A stretch of 13,085 nt of DNA from Promethearchaeota archaeon (lineage in GTDB: Archaea; Asgardarchaeota; Lokiarchaeia; Sigynarchaeales; SOKP01): positions 1-13,085 of the forward strand of contig JAEOTJ010000192.1 of NCBI GenBank assembly GCA_016839905.1, given 5' to 3'. Shown piece after piece: positions 1 to 8,410 of the stretch. The position numbers and the translations under genes are program-made. Numbering within the stretch: position 1 is the first letter of the stretch; every line of letters begins with the position of its first letter. The notes under the pieces were generated by a model that worked only from the letters and a program-made list of their open reading frames with translations, was not told the origin of the DNA and made no database searches.

Positions 1-296
1 TAACAAGGAATGAACTCGATAAACTTAAAAATAAGGGCGTTGATGACATTAATAACGTGTTAAAAATGCTCTGGGATTGCAAAATGATTAAGGTTCTTAA
101 GGATGAGGGTGGTACTGAATATTATGCTTTACTTTCAGACTTTTATATAAATCTAATCTTTCCAAAATACATTATTAATGAAATAAAATCCGCATATGAC
201 CAAAAATCACAAAATGATAATGTATTAATTGAATACTTGAATGTTCTCGAAACAATTTATTTTTATTTAAAATCTGAAGAAAAATCAGAGGAATAA
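1..296 (+). CDS. C-terminal part of a probable winged-helix protein (5' end outside window)
   Basis: The reading frame is open from the left edge (first full codon at base 3) to the TAA at 294-296, so this is the last ~98 residues of a longer protein and not a small gene starting at the in-frame GTG at 57. The visible part looks like a winged-helix unit: a helix around DDINNVLKMLWDCKMIKVL, then a short beta-wing rich in glycine and tyrosine (KDEGGTEYYALLSD), then two helices and an acidic, lysine-rich tail (SEEKSEE). This pattern is typical of archaeal DNA-binding regulators, but the recognition helix lies at or before the edge, so DNA binding is an inference from overall shape only. It could instead be another small alpha/beta domain. 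I do not recognise a specific family. The gene is convergent with the roadblock-GTPase gene downstream. Confidence 0.7.
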   Translation, partial: TRNELDKLKNKGVDDINNVLKMLWDCKMIKVLKDEGGTEYYALLSDFYINLIFPKYIINEIKSAYDQKSQNDNVLIEYLNVLETIYFYLKSEEKSEE

Positions 297-307
297 AAAG
301 TTAAATT

Positions 308-320
308 CTCTTTTTTTTTT
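308..320 (+). terminator. T-tract terminator after the partial gene
   Basis: A run of ten T (311-320), preceded by TCTC, begins 14 bases after the stop codon at 296, and a second run of seven T follows at about 330-336. Archaeal RNA polymerase terminates at U-tracts without needing a hairpin, so this is a likely terminator for the + strand gene, in the short convergent gap before the GTPase gene. Confidence 0.5.
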
Positions 321-376
321 AAAATACATTTTTTTAAAGAAATGTTTCAATATTTCAAATAGATTAAGTAAGAGAA

Positions 377-1330
377 TTATAGAGTTTGTAAAAATTTATG
401 AGCAATATATAAAAAGGTGTCATTAACATTCTCTCCCGTTTTTGCAGAAGTAAGGATGTAATGAAAACCATATTCCTCTGCAACTTTTTTTATGTCATCT
501 TCGCTTACAAGTATTTCTTCTACATCTGATTTATTTCCAACAATTACGATGGGAATCTTTTTTTGTACGGACTGTTTTATATCATCATACCATAATTTTA
601 CTTTATCTAGAGTTTCGGGGCGTGTTCTATCTAAAACTATAAATGCGGCATTTGCACCATGATAAAATTTAGCTCTGTGTGGCGCCATTTGCGTGATTTG
701 CCCTCCAATATCCCATATTATGAAATTTATTTCTATTTCTGGGCTTAGATTTACAATCTTTTTTGTTATTTGCACTCCTATAGTTGATATATAATTCTCT
801 TGAAACCTATTATGAACAAAACGATCTATTAAAGAAGTTTTTCCTACTTGAAAGGCCCCAGTTATAATCAATTTTGTAGAAAATTCACCTTTAGGAAGTA
901 CCCCATCCTTCGTTTTAGCTATAGCTTTTATGATTGCTGGTATTTCTAATGATACTTTTTCATTTCCTTCTAGTAGAAGTTCAATTTTTCCAGCAACATG
1001 CTCAGAAAACACGCGTATCTCGATATCTGACGTTGAAGGGTCTGCAATTGAAGTTAATATTGCGTTTAATCCTTGAGAACAAAAAGCAAATTTTCTATTT
1101 CCTATGGTGGTAATACTAAAAAAGTTACTTTCAGTTCCAAATTCGCTTTTAATACGGTCTATAGAAGTATCAACAACGGCTGAAATCGCACCTATTACTG
1201 ATTCCTCACCAGTATCTTCTCTACCTTCAGAAGCTAAAATTAATCCATTTCGATCGCATGTTGATACTCCAAGAACCCCAGGTACTTCATCCAAATAATT
1301 CTTCAACAAAGTTTTTAGTAGATTTTCCAT
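377..1330 (-). CDS. Roadblock/LC7 domain fused to a Ras/Rab-like small GTPase
   Basis: This 317-residue cytosolic protein has two parts. Residues 1 to about 120 resemble a roadblock/LC7 (MglB-like) domain, with the typical GVLGVSTCDRNGLILAS strand-turn-strand and a central helix. Residues about 150-317 are a complete small GTPase: P-loop GAFQVGKT (158-165), switch I Thr183 in STIGV, WDIGGQ (206-211) with the catalytic-type Gln211, NKSD (266-269) and SAK (295-297). Switch I looks Rab/Ras-like, while DIGGQ resembles the Arf-type DVGGQ rather than Rab DTAGQ. All nucleotide-binding motifs are intact, so GTP binding and hydrolysis are expected. The C-terminus (HKFLQTL) has no cysteine for prenylation. 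In bacteria, MglB roadblock dimers act on the GTPase MglA in trans; here the pair is fused, suggesting in-cis regulation or dimer-driven assembly. There is no Shine-Dalgarno before the ATG. Domain calls are firm; the cellular role is unknown. Confidence 0.93.
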   Translation of the reverse strand: MENLLKTLLKNYLDEVPGVLGVSTCDRNGLILASEGREDTGEESVIGAISAVVDTSIDRIKSEFGTESNFFSITTIGNRKFAFCSQGLNAILTSIADPSTSDIEIRVFSEHVAGKIELLLEGNEKVSLEIPAIIKAIAKTKDGVLPKGEFSTKLIITGAFQVGKTSLIDRFVHNRFQENYISTIGVQITKKIVNLSPEIEINFIIWDIGGQITQMAPHRAKFYHGANAAFIVLDRTRPETLDKVKLWYDDIKQSVQKKIPIVIVGNKSDVEEILVSEDDIKKVAEEYGFHYILTSAKTGENVNDTFLYIAHKFLQTL

Positions 1331-1484
1331 TAATAATCAGAATTATATTTACTTTCTTAAAAATAATAATATCTTTAAAAAATATAAATATAGCTATTTA
1401 GACAACATTATTTTTTTGTAATAGCGATAATATATCTAAATAATATATTTATTTTTTATTCAGATTTTCCATAATTTATTTATA

Positions 1485-1634
1485 ATGGAAAAAAACTCTC
1501 TAAGATACGAAAATAATGTTTCTATAATGCTTGATAAAGCTGTTATTCTTTTTAAAAAAACGGGATTAAATGAACTTGCTGATAAATGGGATAAAATTCT
1601 TAAAAATTATCGGCATTCAAAACCTAAATATTAA
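1485..1634 (+). CDS. Small hypothetical protein (49 aa)
   Basis: An ATG at 1485 opens 49 codons ending at TAA 1632-1634, overlapping the stop region of the SWIM gene on the other strand by four bases. The product (MEKNSLRYENNVSIMLDKAV..., ending HSKPKY) is charged, lysine-rich, predicted mostly helical, and has no membrane segment or cysteine. In favour of a real gene: amphipathic helices with hydrophobic residues at helical spacing (AVILFKK, LADKWDKIL), a balanced amino-acid mix unlike a translated AT-rich spacer, and a position that would otherwise be a ~300-base gap. Against: it is short, has no Shine-Dalgarno (T-rich sequence directly precedes the ATG), and matches no family I recognise. 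It could be a leaderless small gene or chance. Confidence 0.45.
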   Translation: MEKNSLRYENNVSIMLDKAVILFKKTGLNELADKWDKILKNYRHSKPKY

Positions 1635-2566
1635 TTATTTTTATCTTTTTGGGGATTTTCTATATTCATCGCCATTTTATAAACATAAGTGGAAACTGAC
1701 CGATAAACCGAACCTAAAACTGTTGTAAATGCTTTGGGATTTTCCAAATTATAAGGCAATCCTAGATTCTCTAAAGTTTCAATAATTTTTCCTGGTTTTT
1801 TAAATTTAAATCCAATATGAATGTCAGCTGTAGACTGTTTTTTTCCTTGAATTTCTTGAATAGATATTTTTGGAATATTGAAAGAAAAAACCGAATTCTC
1901 ATCCTCATCTCTAATTTCTTCATCAAAATCAATTTTACTAATGCTTAAATCTGATAAAATTTCATTTTTAGTTTTCCCACGCAATTTTAATAAAATGAAC
2001 GGGTTGAAATCAAGAACACGAGCAATATATAAAATAACTGATGCAATGTGCTTACATGGAATTGCTTGATCTGGACAAGAACAAGTCGCATTTAAACCTT
2101 GGGAAACATCTAAAAATAATGGAAAGTTCGCATTACTAAAAATAGTATTTATTTCTTCAGGCAATTCTCCTTCTAAAAGTTTTATAAGATTAATCGATTT
2201 CAGTGCAAGTTCTTTAATTATAACTTTCCACACTTCCTCTGAAATTGTTTCAAATAGAATTTTTACTCGATATGGTGTTGGAGCAGTTCCTTGAACAGTC
2301 GCAAAAATTTGCCCCTTGTTAATGGTTAAATTATCTATTCTATCTTCATCTTTAGCATAATCAATTCCCCGTTGCATTCTATAAGGACGTCCAATTTTTA
2401 ATATCGAATGAATCCATTGTTTTCCCCATTCTGTTCTTGCGAAATTAATTAAGTTTTTTTTTATTTGTTGAACTTCTTCATGAGAACGTTGTTTTTCATG
2501 CTCAGTTTTATAAGTTTTTTCAGGTCTTTCTCGTTTTACTCTCCTATCATATCTTCTATTATCCAT
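1631..2566 (-). CDS. SWIM zinc-finger protein, partner of SNF2 ATPase
   Basis: This 311-residue protein carries a SWIM zinc finger, CxCx6CxH, with Cys162, Cys164, Cys171 and His173 (TCSCPDQAIPCKH). The first ~35 residues are highly charged (many Arg, Lys, Glu) and probably disordered. Residues 40-155 form the region usually found before SWIM in archaeal and bacterial SWIM proteins: NFARTEWGKQWIHSIL, the GRPYRMQRGIDYA segment, and an ATVQGTAPTPYRVKI beta unit. The C-terminal ~130 residues are not recognisable. SWIM proteins of this type are commonly encoded beside an SNF2 helicase, and here the SNF2 gene lies 27 bases upstream on the same strand, so a complex acting on DNA is likely. The start is supported by AGAAGTGATC, nearly the full anti-16S tail complement, at 2571-2580, four bases before the ATG. 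Confidence 0.9.
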   Translation of the reverse strand: MDNRRYDRRVKRERPEKTYKTEHEKQRSHEEVQQIKKNLINFARTEWGKQWIHSILKIGRPYRMQRGIDYAKDEDRIDNLTINKGQIFATVQGTAPTPYRVKILFETISEEVWKVIIKELALKSINLIKLLEGELPEEINTIFSNANFPLFLDVSQGLNATCSCPDQAIPCKHIASVILYIARVLDFNPFILLKLRGKTKNEILSDLSISKIDFDEEIRDEDENSVFSFNIPKISIQEIQGKKQSTADIHIGFKFKKPGKIIETLENLGLPYNLENPKAFTTVLGSVYRSVSTYVYKMAMNIENPQKDKNN

Positions 2567-2570
2567 TTTT

Positions 2571-2579
2571 GATCACTTC
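2571..2579 (-). promoter_or_regulatory. Shine-Dalgarno for the SWIM gene
   Basis: On the minus strand GAAGTGATC ends four bases before the ATG at 2566. It differs by very little from GGAGGTGATC, the complement of the conserved 16S rRNA 3' tail, and fixes the start. It shows that this organism uses Shine-Dalgarno initiation for at least some internal operon genes. Confidence 0.7.
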
Positions 2580-2593
2580 TTTTCTTTTGATTA

Positions 2594-5500
2594 TTAAATG
2601 CTATAAGAAAACAATTCATTCAATTTCTCAAGGCTAAGGTTAGAAATCCAAGACTCTCCTGTGGATGCGACTATTTTATCAGCTAGATCTCTTTTTTCTT
2701 CCAATAAGACATCAATTTTTTCTTCAATTGTACCAATTGAAATAAATTTATACACATTAACTTGCGATTCTTGACCAATACGATAAGCCCTGTCAGTTGC
2801 TTGGTCTTCCACTGCGGGATTCCACCACCTGTCAAAATGAATAACGGTTGACCCTTGAGTTAGGTTCAACCCTGTCCCACCCGCTTTTAAAGAAAGGATT
2901 AAAATAGGAGGGCTTTCATTATCATTGGATTGAAATTCATCAACTATTTCTCTCCTTTTTTTTTCTGGGACTCCCCCATGGAAATAGAGAATTTCAAATG
3001 GATATGTTAGTTCTAAGACTTTTTTAATTAAATCGCCCATCTGCCTAAATTGGGTAAAAATCAGTATCTTACCTCCTGCAGAAATTACCTCATCGGTCAT
3101 TTCTAATAATCTCTCCATTTTTTGAGATTTAGACAGAAATTCTTTTATATCAGAACCAATATCTTTAATTTTTAATAGTTGGTTTGGATGATTGCAAAGT
3201 TGTTTTAATTGCATCAACAATTTTAAAATAAGACCTCTCGCTTTTCTTTTATCGGATGAATCCGTTTCAATATCTTTTAGAGTCTTATCTACTAACTCTT
3301 TATAAAGTGTTTTTTGAACTTCACTTAGTTCAATAAAGATTTTCATTTCGTTCTTATCTGGTAAATCACTAATAATAGATTTATCAGATTTTACACGACG
3401 CATTAAAAAGGGTGAAATTATTAATTTTAACTTATCTATTGCTTCTTGATCTTGAAATCTTTCTATTGGAAGGATATAATTTTTCTGAAATTCTGCCCTG
3501 GTTTCAAGAAGTCCAGGATTTAAAAATTCAAATAATGTCCATAATTCTATTAGGTGATTTTCTATTGGAGTGCCACTTAAACATATTCTAAATTGACTCT
3601 GAAGCTTAATAACTGCTTGAGTCTGCTTTGAACTAAAGTTCTTAATATTTTGCGACTCATCAATAATTACGCCACTAAATGGTATTGTTTGGAGGAAATC
3701 AATATCATTTCTGATTGTTCCAAATGTAGTCAATATAATCTTATGGGGTGTTAAATATTTTTTAATTCCAGAGGCATTCTTAACTCGGTTATGACCGTGA
3801 TGTAATATTACATCTAAATCTGGTGCAAATTTGTTAATTTCCCGCATCCAGTTAAATAAAACAGAAGTAGGGCATATTATTAGTATACTACTTGAATCAT
3901 TAGAATTGATTTCTTTGAGATATAGGAGATACGAAATTACTTGAATTGTTTTTCCAAGCCCCATATCATCAGCTAAACAAAGGCCAAAATTATATGCACA
4001 CATATTTCCCATCCAAGTTAGAGCAGTTTTCTGATATGGTCTTAATATCCCATTAAAAGATTTGGGTGTAGATATTTCCTTAAATGTGTCTACTTTTTTA
4101 AGATCTTCAACGATTTCCCTGAAATCTCCTTCAATTAGAACTTCATATTTTCTTCCACTTTCTTGATGTTGAATATTCCCTGTTAATCCAAGTTTTAATG
4201 CTTCTATATAACTTTTCTTTCCAGATTTTCCCTCCTTTTCAAAAATCGTTTTAAGGTCTTTAACATCTTGTTGATCAATAAAAATCCATTTTCCACGCCA
4301 TTCAACTAAAGGTTCGTCAGATTTAATTAATTCTTTCAATTCTACCTCATCAAGTTCAGAATCCTCAAGAGTGGCCTCCCATTTATAATCTAGCATCGAG
4401 TTTTTATTAAACATTGAGGGTAAAGTTGAGGAAACTCCCTTTGCTTTCTTTTCCGTACTTGAATGGATAATCATTCTAGCTGTAAGCCTTTGTTTTCCTT
4501 TTTGTGTAAATTCCTCTGGAATAACGACTCTAAATCCACATTGAATTAATAAATCTTTTGGATATCTTAAAAAATCAATTACTTCTGAAGTATTTAAGTT
4601 TACTTCAAGGGGTATTATACCTTCTAAAGACCGATAAATAGGGGGGTAAATTTTTGCTGCTGTCCCTAAGGCTCTTAATATTATTTCTATTTTATCATCC
4701 TTCCATATATTTTTTAAAGGAACGATTTTTGACGATTTCTCTAATAGTTGTGCATGATAATTTAAAGTCCAATCTTCATTAGGATTTTTGGGATATTTTA
4801 ATTCTAAAACTAAAGAAAATCCTTTATCTATTATAAAACCTTGGGCAGTTTGAACCCAATTTTTTATAATATTTGGAATTATCGTTTCAGAAAATCTTTC
4901 AATTTTAAAATCATTTTTTTTATAAATTAATGATTTTAAGTATTTATAATCCCAATTTAATTTATATCCTAAAGTTTTCTCTTTTTTTATTTCACTACTG
5001 TAGATTTCTTCAAAATTTAGGATTTTAGATTTGTTCAAGGCAGATCTTATTAATGAATCTCCTAAATTATCCATAAAATCGGAAACTATATAAGATTTAT
5101 GCCAAATACCATCTGTAATATAAGAGATTAAAGCTTTTTTTTGACTTTCAAATGGTATAAAATTAATAGGAATAGAAAACGCTGCCCAAGAACTATTATT
5201 TAAAATCGTTGTCAACCGTAAATTATCTTGTTGAGTCTTTAAAGTTAATTTCCACCAACCTTTATAACACTTTTCGGTTTTAACCTTTAAAAGCGGAATA
5301 AAATTTCCTCTATTTAATAATTCAAATAAGAATTTTGTTAAAAAAGCCCATAATTTAATTGATTCGCTAAAATCCTCTCTTTTATGATTATAATCCTTCT
5401 TTTGAATTATTTTTAATTGGAATAACATTCTTATCGCAGGAGAAATCGGCATTATTTTTCCTAAGACTTGATGAATTCCATAATATTTCTCTTTATCTAA

Positions 5501-5770
5501 TGCTGAGTCATTAATATTTAATAGCTCTAATGGTAATGCAAGCCTAATATGACAAGTTAATAATTTCTCTGCTGGAATATTTGGGAAAAAATATTTTATT
5601 TGCCTTATGAGTTCTGCTTCAGATTGGTTTAGGGGAATCCAAATTAAAAAGAAGCTAGCATTCTCAGGGATAGTTTTTTTTTTTGAATCAAGACTGAAAT
5701 CACTAATAGATTCATTCCAATACTGTGCTGGAATATATGTGAGTTGAAGACGTTCTATAGTATCTGTCAT
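2594..5770 (-). CDS. SNF2/Rad54-family DNA-translocating ATPase with SNF2-associated domain
   Basis: This 1058-residue protein is an SNF2 superfamily 2 ATPase of the prokaryotic HepA/RapA-like group. The ATPase core fills residues ~570-1030: Q-type region LRPYQKTALTWM (576-587), Walker A DDMGLGKT (601-608), motif II DESQ (704-707, instead of DEAH), motif III LSGTP (731-735), GGTGLNL (964-970) and arginine-finger motif DQATDRAYRIGQ (989-1000). Residues ~380-560 match the SNF2-associated region often found N-terminal to such cores, including LVEWRGKWIFID (488-499). The first ~350 residues are divergent and unrecognised. Such proteins translocate on double-stranded DNA and remodel protein-DNA complexes without strand separation. 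The length is normal for this architecture and all ATPase motifs are intact. AAGGAAG at 5780-5786 serves as ribosome site nine bases before the ATG. The SWIM gene follows after 27 bases; hisB precedes by 57. Confidence 0.96.
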   Translation of the reverse strand: MTDTIERLQLTYIPAQYWNESISDFSLDSKKKTIPENASFFLIWIPLNQSEAELIRQIKYFFPNIPAEKLLTCHIRLALPLELLNINDSALDKEKYYGIHQVLGKIMPISPAIRMLFQLKIIQKKDYNHKREDFSESIKLWAFLTKFLFELLNRGNFIPLLKVKTEKCYKGWWKLTLKTQQDNLRLTTILNNSSWAAFSIPINFIPFESQKKALISYITDGIWHKSYIVSDFMDNLGDSLIRSALNKSKILNFEEIYSSEIKKEKTLGYKLNWDYKYLKSLIYKKNDFKIERFSETIIPNIIKNWVQTAQGFIIDKGFSLVLELKYPKNPNEDWTLNYHAQLLEKSSKIVPLKNIWKDDKIEIILRALGTAAKIYPPIYRSLEGIIPLEVNLNTSEVIDFLRYPKDLLIQCGFRVVIPEEFTQKGKQRLTARMIIHSSTEKKAKGVSSTLPSMFNKNSMLDYKWEATLEDSELDEVELKELIKSDEPLVEWRGKWIFIDQQDVKDLKTIFEKEGKSGKKSYIEALKLGLTGNIQHQESGRKYEVLIEGDFREIVEDLKKVDTFKEISTPKSFNGILRPYQKTALTWMGNMCAYNFGLCLADDMGLGKTIQVISYLLYLKEINSNDSSSILIICPTSVLFNWMREINKFAPDLDVILHHGHNRVKNASGIKKYLTPHKIILTTFGTIRNDIDFLQTIPFSGVIIDESQNIKNFSSKQTQAVIKLQSQFRICLSGTPIENHLIELWTLFEFLNPGLLETRAEFQKNYILPIERFQDQEAIDKLKLIISPFLMRRVKSDKSIISDLPDKNEMKIFIELSEVQKTLYKELVDKTLKDIETDSSDKRKARGLILKLLMQLKQLCNHPNQLLKIKDIGSDIKEFLSKSQKMERLLEMTDEVISAGGKILIFTQFRQMGDLIKKVLELTYPFEILYFHGGVPEKKRREIVDEFQSNDNESPPILILSLKAGGTGLNLTQGSTVIHFDRWWNPAVEDQATDRAYRIGQESQVNVYKFISIGTIEEKIDVLLEEKRDLADKIVASTGESWISNLSLEKLNELFSYSI

Positions 5771-5827
5771 TATTTAATGCTTCCTTGTTAGAATAATCAA
5801 AATATCCTTTCTCTCATAATTATCCAT

Positions 5828-6403
5828 TTAAAGAGAGCCTTTAGTCGATGGGATTTCATCTGAAACTATCTTTATCGCCTCTTTAATTGACCTTGCTAAG
5901 GCTTTAAATACGGCTTCAATTTTATGGTGTTGATCTTCCCCATAAAGTACATGTAAATGCAAATTCATTTTGGCGTTCTCTGCGAATGAATTCAAGAAAT
6001 GTCGTATATCTTCAACCGCGACATCTTCTATATCGCATTCCTCATTTAATTGTAAATCTAAGACTAAAGCCACTCGACCACTAAAATCTAGAACACATCT
6101 TGCCAATGTTTCATCCATCGGGATATAAGCAGTACCATACCTGTTTATCCCCTTTTTATCTCCTAATGCACTATTAAATAATCCTCCAAGAACAATACCT
6201 ATATCTTCAACAAGATGATGCTTTAAATCACCTTTAGCTTGGATATCAATATCTACATATGAATGTTTAGCTAATAAAATAAGCATGTGATCTAAAAACT
6301 TAATACCTGTCTGAATATTATTTTCTCCTTTGCCGTCTAAATTTAACTTTATTTCTATATCTGTCTCAGTGGTCTTTCGTTCGCTCTTTACAATCCTTGC
6401 CAT
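5828..6403 (-). CDS. hisB: Imidazoleglycerol-phosphate dehydratase
   Basis: This 191-residue enzyme dehydrates imidazole glycerol phosphate to imidazole acetol phosphate, a middle step of histidine biosynthesis, in the cytosol. The length is that of the monofunctional enzyme with no fused histidinol-phosphatase. The diagnostic metal-binding His/Glu motifs are all present: FLDHMLILLAKHS (36-48), HHLVEDIGIVLGG (62-74), the HLHVLYG segment (150-156), and HHKIEAVFKALARS (160-173), with the C-terminal PSTKG (185-189). The gene sits between the methyltransferase and the SNF2 gene with no other his gene in view, so its neighbours say nothing about histidine synthesis. It may share a transcript with SNF2 and SWIM downstream. 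A weak ribosome site GGTAG lies seven bases before the ATG. The 73-base gap upstream contains an AT-rich TATA-like stretch, so a promoter of its own is possible. Confidence 0.98.
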   Translation of the reverse strand: MARIVKSERKTTETDIEIKLNLDGKGENNIQTGIKFLDHMLILLAKHSYVDIDIQAKGDLKHHLVEDIGIVLGGLFNSALGDKKGINRYGTAYIPMDETLARCVLDFSGRVALVLDLQLNEECDIEDVAVEDIRHFLNSFAENAKMNLHLHVLYGEDQHHKIEAVFKALARSIKEAIKIVSDEIPSTKGSL

Positions 6404-6476
6404 ATTTTTTCTACCAAATAATTATTATTTACTATAGGTTTTAATTTTTGGGTATCTAAGATTTAAAAATAAATAA

Positions 6477-8390
6477 TTAAAACTCTTTCATAAAATTTGA
6501 GATATAACTTCTTTTTTTTACTGAAATTTGATAAATTTGATAAATTAAAGAGTCTAACTTGTGTTGATAATTAATTCTCTCATCTTCATCCTTCAGGTCA
6601 GTTTTTAATAATTCTTTTACAGCATCTATAATTTTTAATGCTAAATCTTTTTCCTCTTTATTTTTAGGAATCATTACTGGAAGGCTTTTAATTTTTTCTA
6701 TGAGAATTCGTGGAAATAATTTTTTATATGAGCCAAATGATTTGATGAAGTAAAAGGATAATAATTTGGAATTTATTAGTCCTAAAAGATAATAATTATT
6801 GAATTCTCGAATAGGAGAATCATTAATCTTTAAATTATATAATGATTGGGATGTTAATGATAATCGCTTATCAAATGTGGCACATATAAGACTATTTTGG
6901 CTTATTTGTCTTATAATTATTCGATTTTTATAAATATCTAAGTCCTTATAATTTATTCCTTGCTTACTTATATCGATATATTTGTATTCTTTTATTAAAA
7001 ACCGGTTAATTGAATATAAAAATAATTCAAGATTTAAATTCGATTCCTTAGGTTTGTTATCATAAATTATTCTTTCAATTGATTTATCATCAAGGTTATA
7101 ATTACACTCCTTACACCTTAATTCTTTTTTAGGAAGGGGTAGAAATTTTTTACATTTTTCACAATATATAACTTTACCTTCTTTACCCAACTCTACTCCC
7201 CTGCTCATGGAAATACTAAAATTAGGATCTTTGATTAAGTCTCTCAATTTAGGAAACTGATTATTTAGTTTATTTATTAAAGAAATATCCATTGAATTTA
7301 GATTTATTAAAAATTTATAGCTCCAATCTTTTAAAACATTTTGTTTTACGCTGTTTAATAGAATATTATTATCATTTTGAATTAACATTCTAATTTGGTT
7401 TTCTTCTCTCTCAATTTTTCTATTTTCCTTTTGCAAAATCAAAATTATATTGGATACCACGGGATCATCAAATTTAGGCCCCGTATGATAAATCTCCTTA
7501 ATCTTCGTATTATTATAGATGTATTTTCTGATTATTGTACGGTTTGATAATGCTAAAAGAGAATCTGGAATTATATAACCCAAATATCCATGGTCTTTTA
7601 ATAATTTAATGCCAAGTTCTAAAAAGATCTGATAATAATCATATTGACCATCATTAGTTTCTATATTACTTTCTTCAATTATTTGTCTCTGTTTAATTGG
7701 AATGTCCCTGATAAATAAATATGGAGGATTTCCAACGATGTAATCATATTTCTCAGATATATCAAACTTAAAAGCATTTTGATTATGAATATTAAAAAGA
7801 GGTACATGAAAAGAATTATCCTCCTTTCGGATCTTTTTAATTATGTTGAAAAGAACAAATTGAATATTCAATTGGCAGAAAATACATGCAATGGGATTAA
7901 TATCTACACCTATAATACTATTTTTAATTAATAAAATCAATTTTTTTAGATCCTTTATATTTACATGTTTAAAATCTTGTATTTTCTTTTTTTTCTTCCA
8001 ATTTTTAATAAATATCAACACAGCTCTGATAAGGAAACTTCCAGAGCCACAACTGATATCTATTAATTTTTTATTGTCTAAAATCTGAAGGACATCATAA
8101 TTTACAGCCTGTAAAATATAATCTACTATAGGTAAGGGCGTATAGAATTCACCTAATAATTTTCTCTCTTTAGGATCCATATTTTTTTCATATAACGTGC
8201 TAAAAATGTCATAATTTATATTATTGATGTTAGGATTGAAATCTATTTGAAAATTATCTACTTCATTTAAATCTCCAATTACCTTGTTAATAAACTGAAA
8301 AACTTTTGAAGCATTAGAACATATTTCATAAAAATTTATCAGATACTCAACGATATTTTGACTCTTTAAATAGAATTGAAATTCCATCAT
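6477..8390 (-). CDS. N6-adenine DNA methyltransferase, Eco57I/TaqI-like, no nuclease domain
   Basis: This 637-residue gamma-type adenine methyltransferase shows the full motif order: motif X region RKLLGEFYTP (76-85), SAM-binding motif I DISCGSGSF (111-119), GVDINPIA (161-168) and catalytic motif IV NPPY (221-224). The C-terminal half is a target-recognition region: RGVELGKEG (397-405) leads into a zinc knuckle with Cys410, Cys413, Cys426 and Cys429, followed by a TaqI-like specificity segment (~470-580) and a helical tail. It should transfer methyl groups to adenine in a specific DNA site. The N-terminus enters the methyltransferase fold after ~75 helical residues, with no PD-(D/E)xK nuclease, and no restriction gene is next to it, so it is either an orphan or one part of a system continuing elsewhere. 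Two successive ATG codons start the ORF and no Shine-Dalgarno is visible. A TATA-like TTTAAAAAGA ~26 bases upstream fits a leaderless transcript. Confidence 0.93.
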   Translation of the reverse strand: MMEFQFYLKSQNIVEYLINFYEICSNASKVFQFINKVIGDLNEVDNFQIDFNPNINNINYDIFSTLYEKNMDPKERKLLGEFYTPLPIVDYILQAVNYDVLQILDNKKLIDISCGSGSFLIRAVLIFIKNWKKKKKIQDFKHVNIKDLKKLILLIKNSIIGVDINPIACIFCQLNIQFVLFNIIKKIRKEDNSFHVPLFNIHNQNAFKFDISEKYDYIVGNPPYLFIRDIPIKQRQIIEESNIETNDGQYDYYQIFLELGIKLLKDHGYLGYIIPDSLLALSNRTIIRKYIYNNTKIKEIYHTGPKFDDPVVSNIILILQKENRKIEREENQIRMLIQNDNNILLNSVKQNVLKDWSYKFLINLNSMDISLINKLNNQFPKLRDLIKDPNFSISMSRGVELGKEGKVIYCEKCKKFLPLPKKELRCKECNYNLDDKSIERIIYDNKPKESNLNLELFLYSINRFLIKEYKYIDISKQGINYKDLDIYKNRIIIRQISQNSLICATFDKRLSLTSQSLYNLKINDSPIREFNNYYLLGLINSKLLSFYFIKSFGSYKKLFPRILIEKIKSLPVMIPKNKEEKDLALKIIDAVKELLKTDLKDEDERINYQHKLDSLIYQIYQISVKKRSYISNFMKEF

Positions 8391-8410
8391 ATTATATTAA
8401 TAATAATAAT

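Noticed and set aside
57..296. Reading the first gene as a complete 79-residue protein from the GTG at 57
   Set aside because: The frame stays open to the window edge and upstream codons look equally coding, so it is a truncated longer gene.
1104..1298. Open frame on the + strand opposite the roadblock-GTPase gene
   Set aside because: It lies inside a firmly identified gene on the other strand, and its product has no recognisable features.
1878..2069. Open frame on the + strand opposite the SWIM gene
   Set aside because: Antisense shadow of a gene with clear SWIM motifs; low-complexity Ser/Lys-rich product.
7891..8088. Hydrophobic 65-codon frame on the + strand
   Set aside because: Antisense to the methyltransferase motif I region; the Phe-rich look comes from lysine codons on the real strand.
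1631..8390. A complete restriction or BREX/DISARM-type defence island made of methyltransferase, SNF2 and SWIM
   Set aside because: A methyltransferase near an SNF2 protein is suggestive of DISARM, but hisB lies between them, the SNF2 partner is a SWIM protein, and the other required defence genes are absent.
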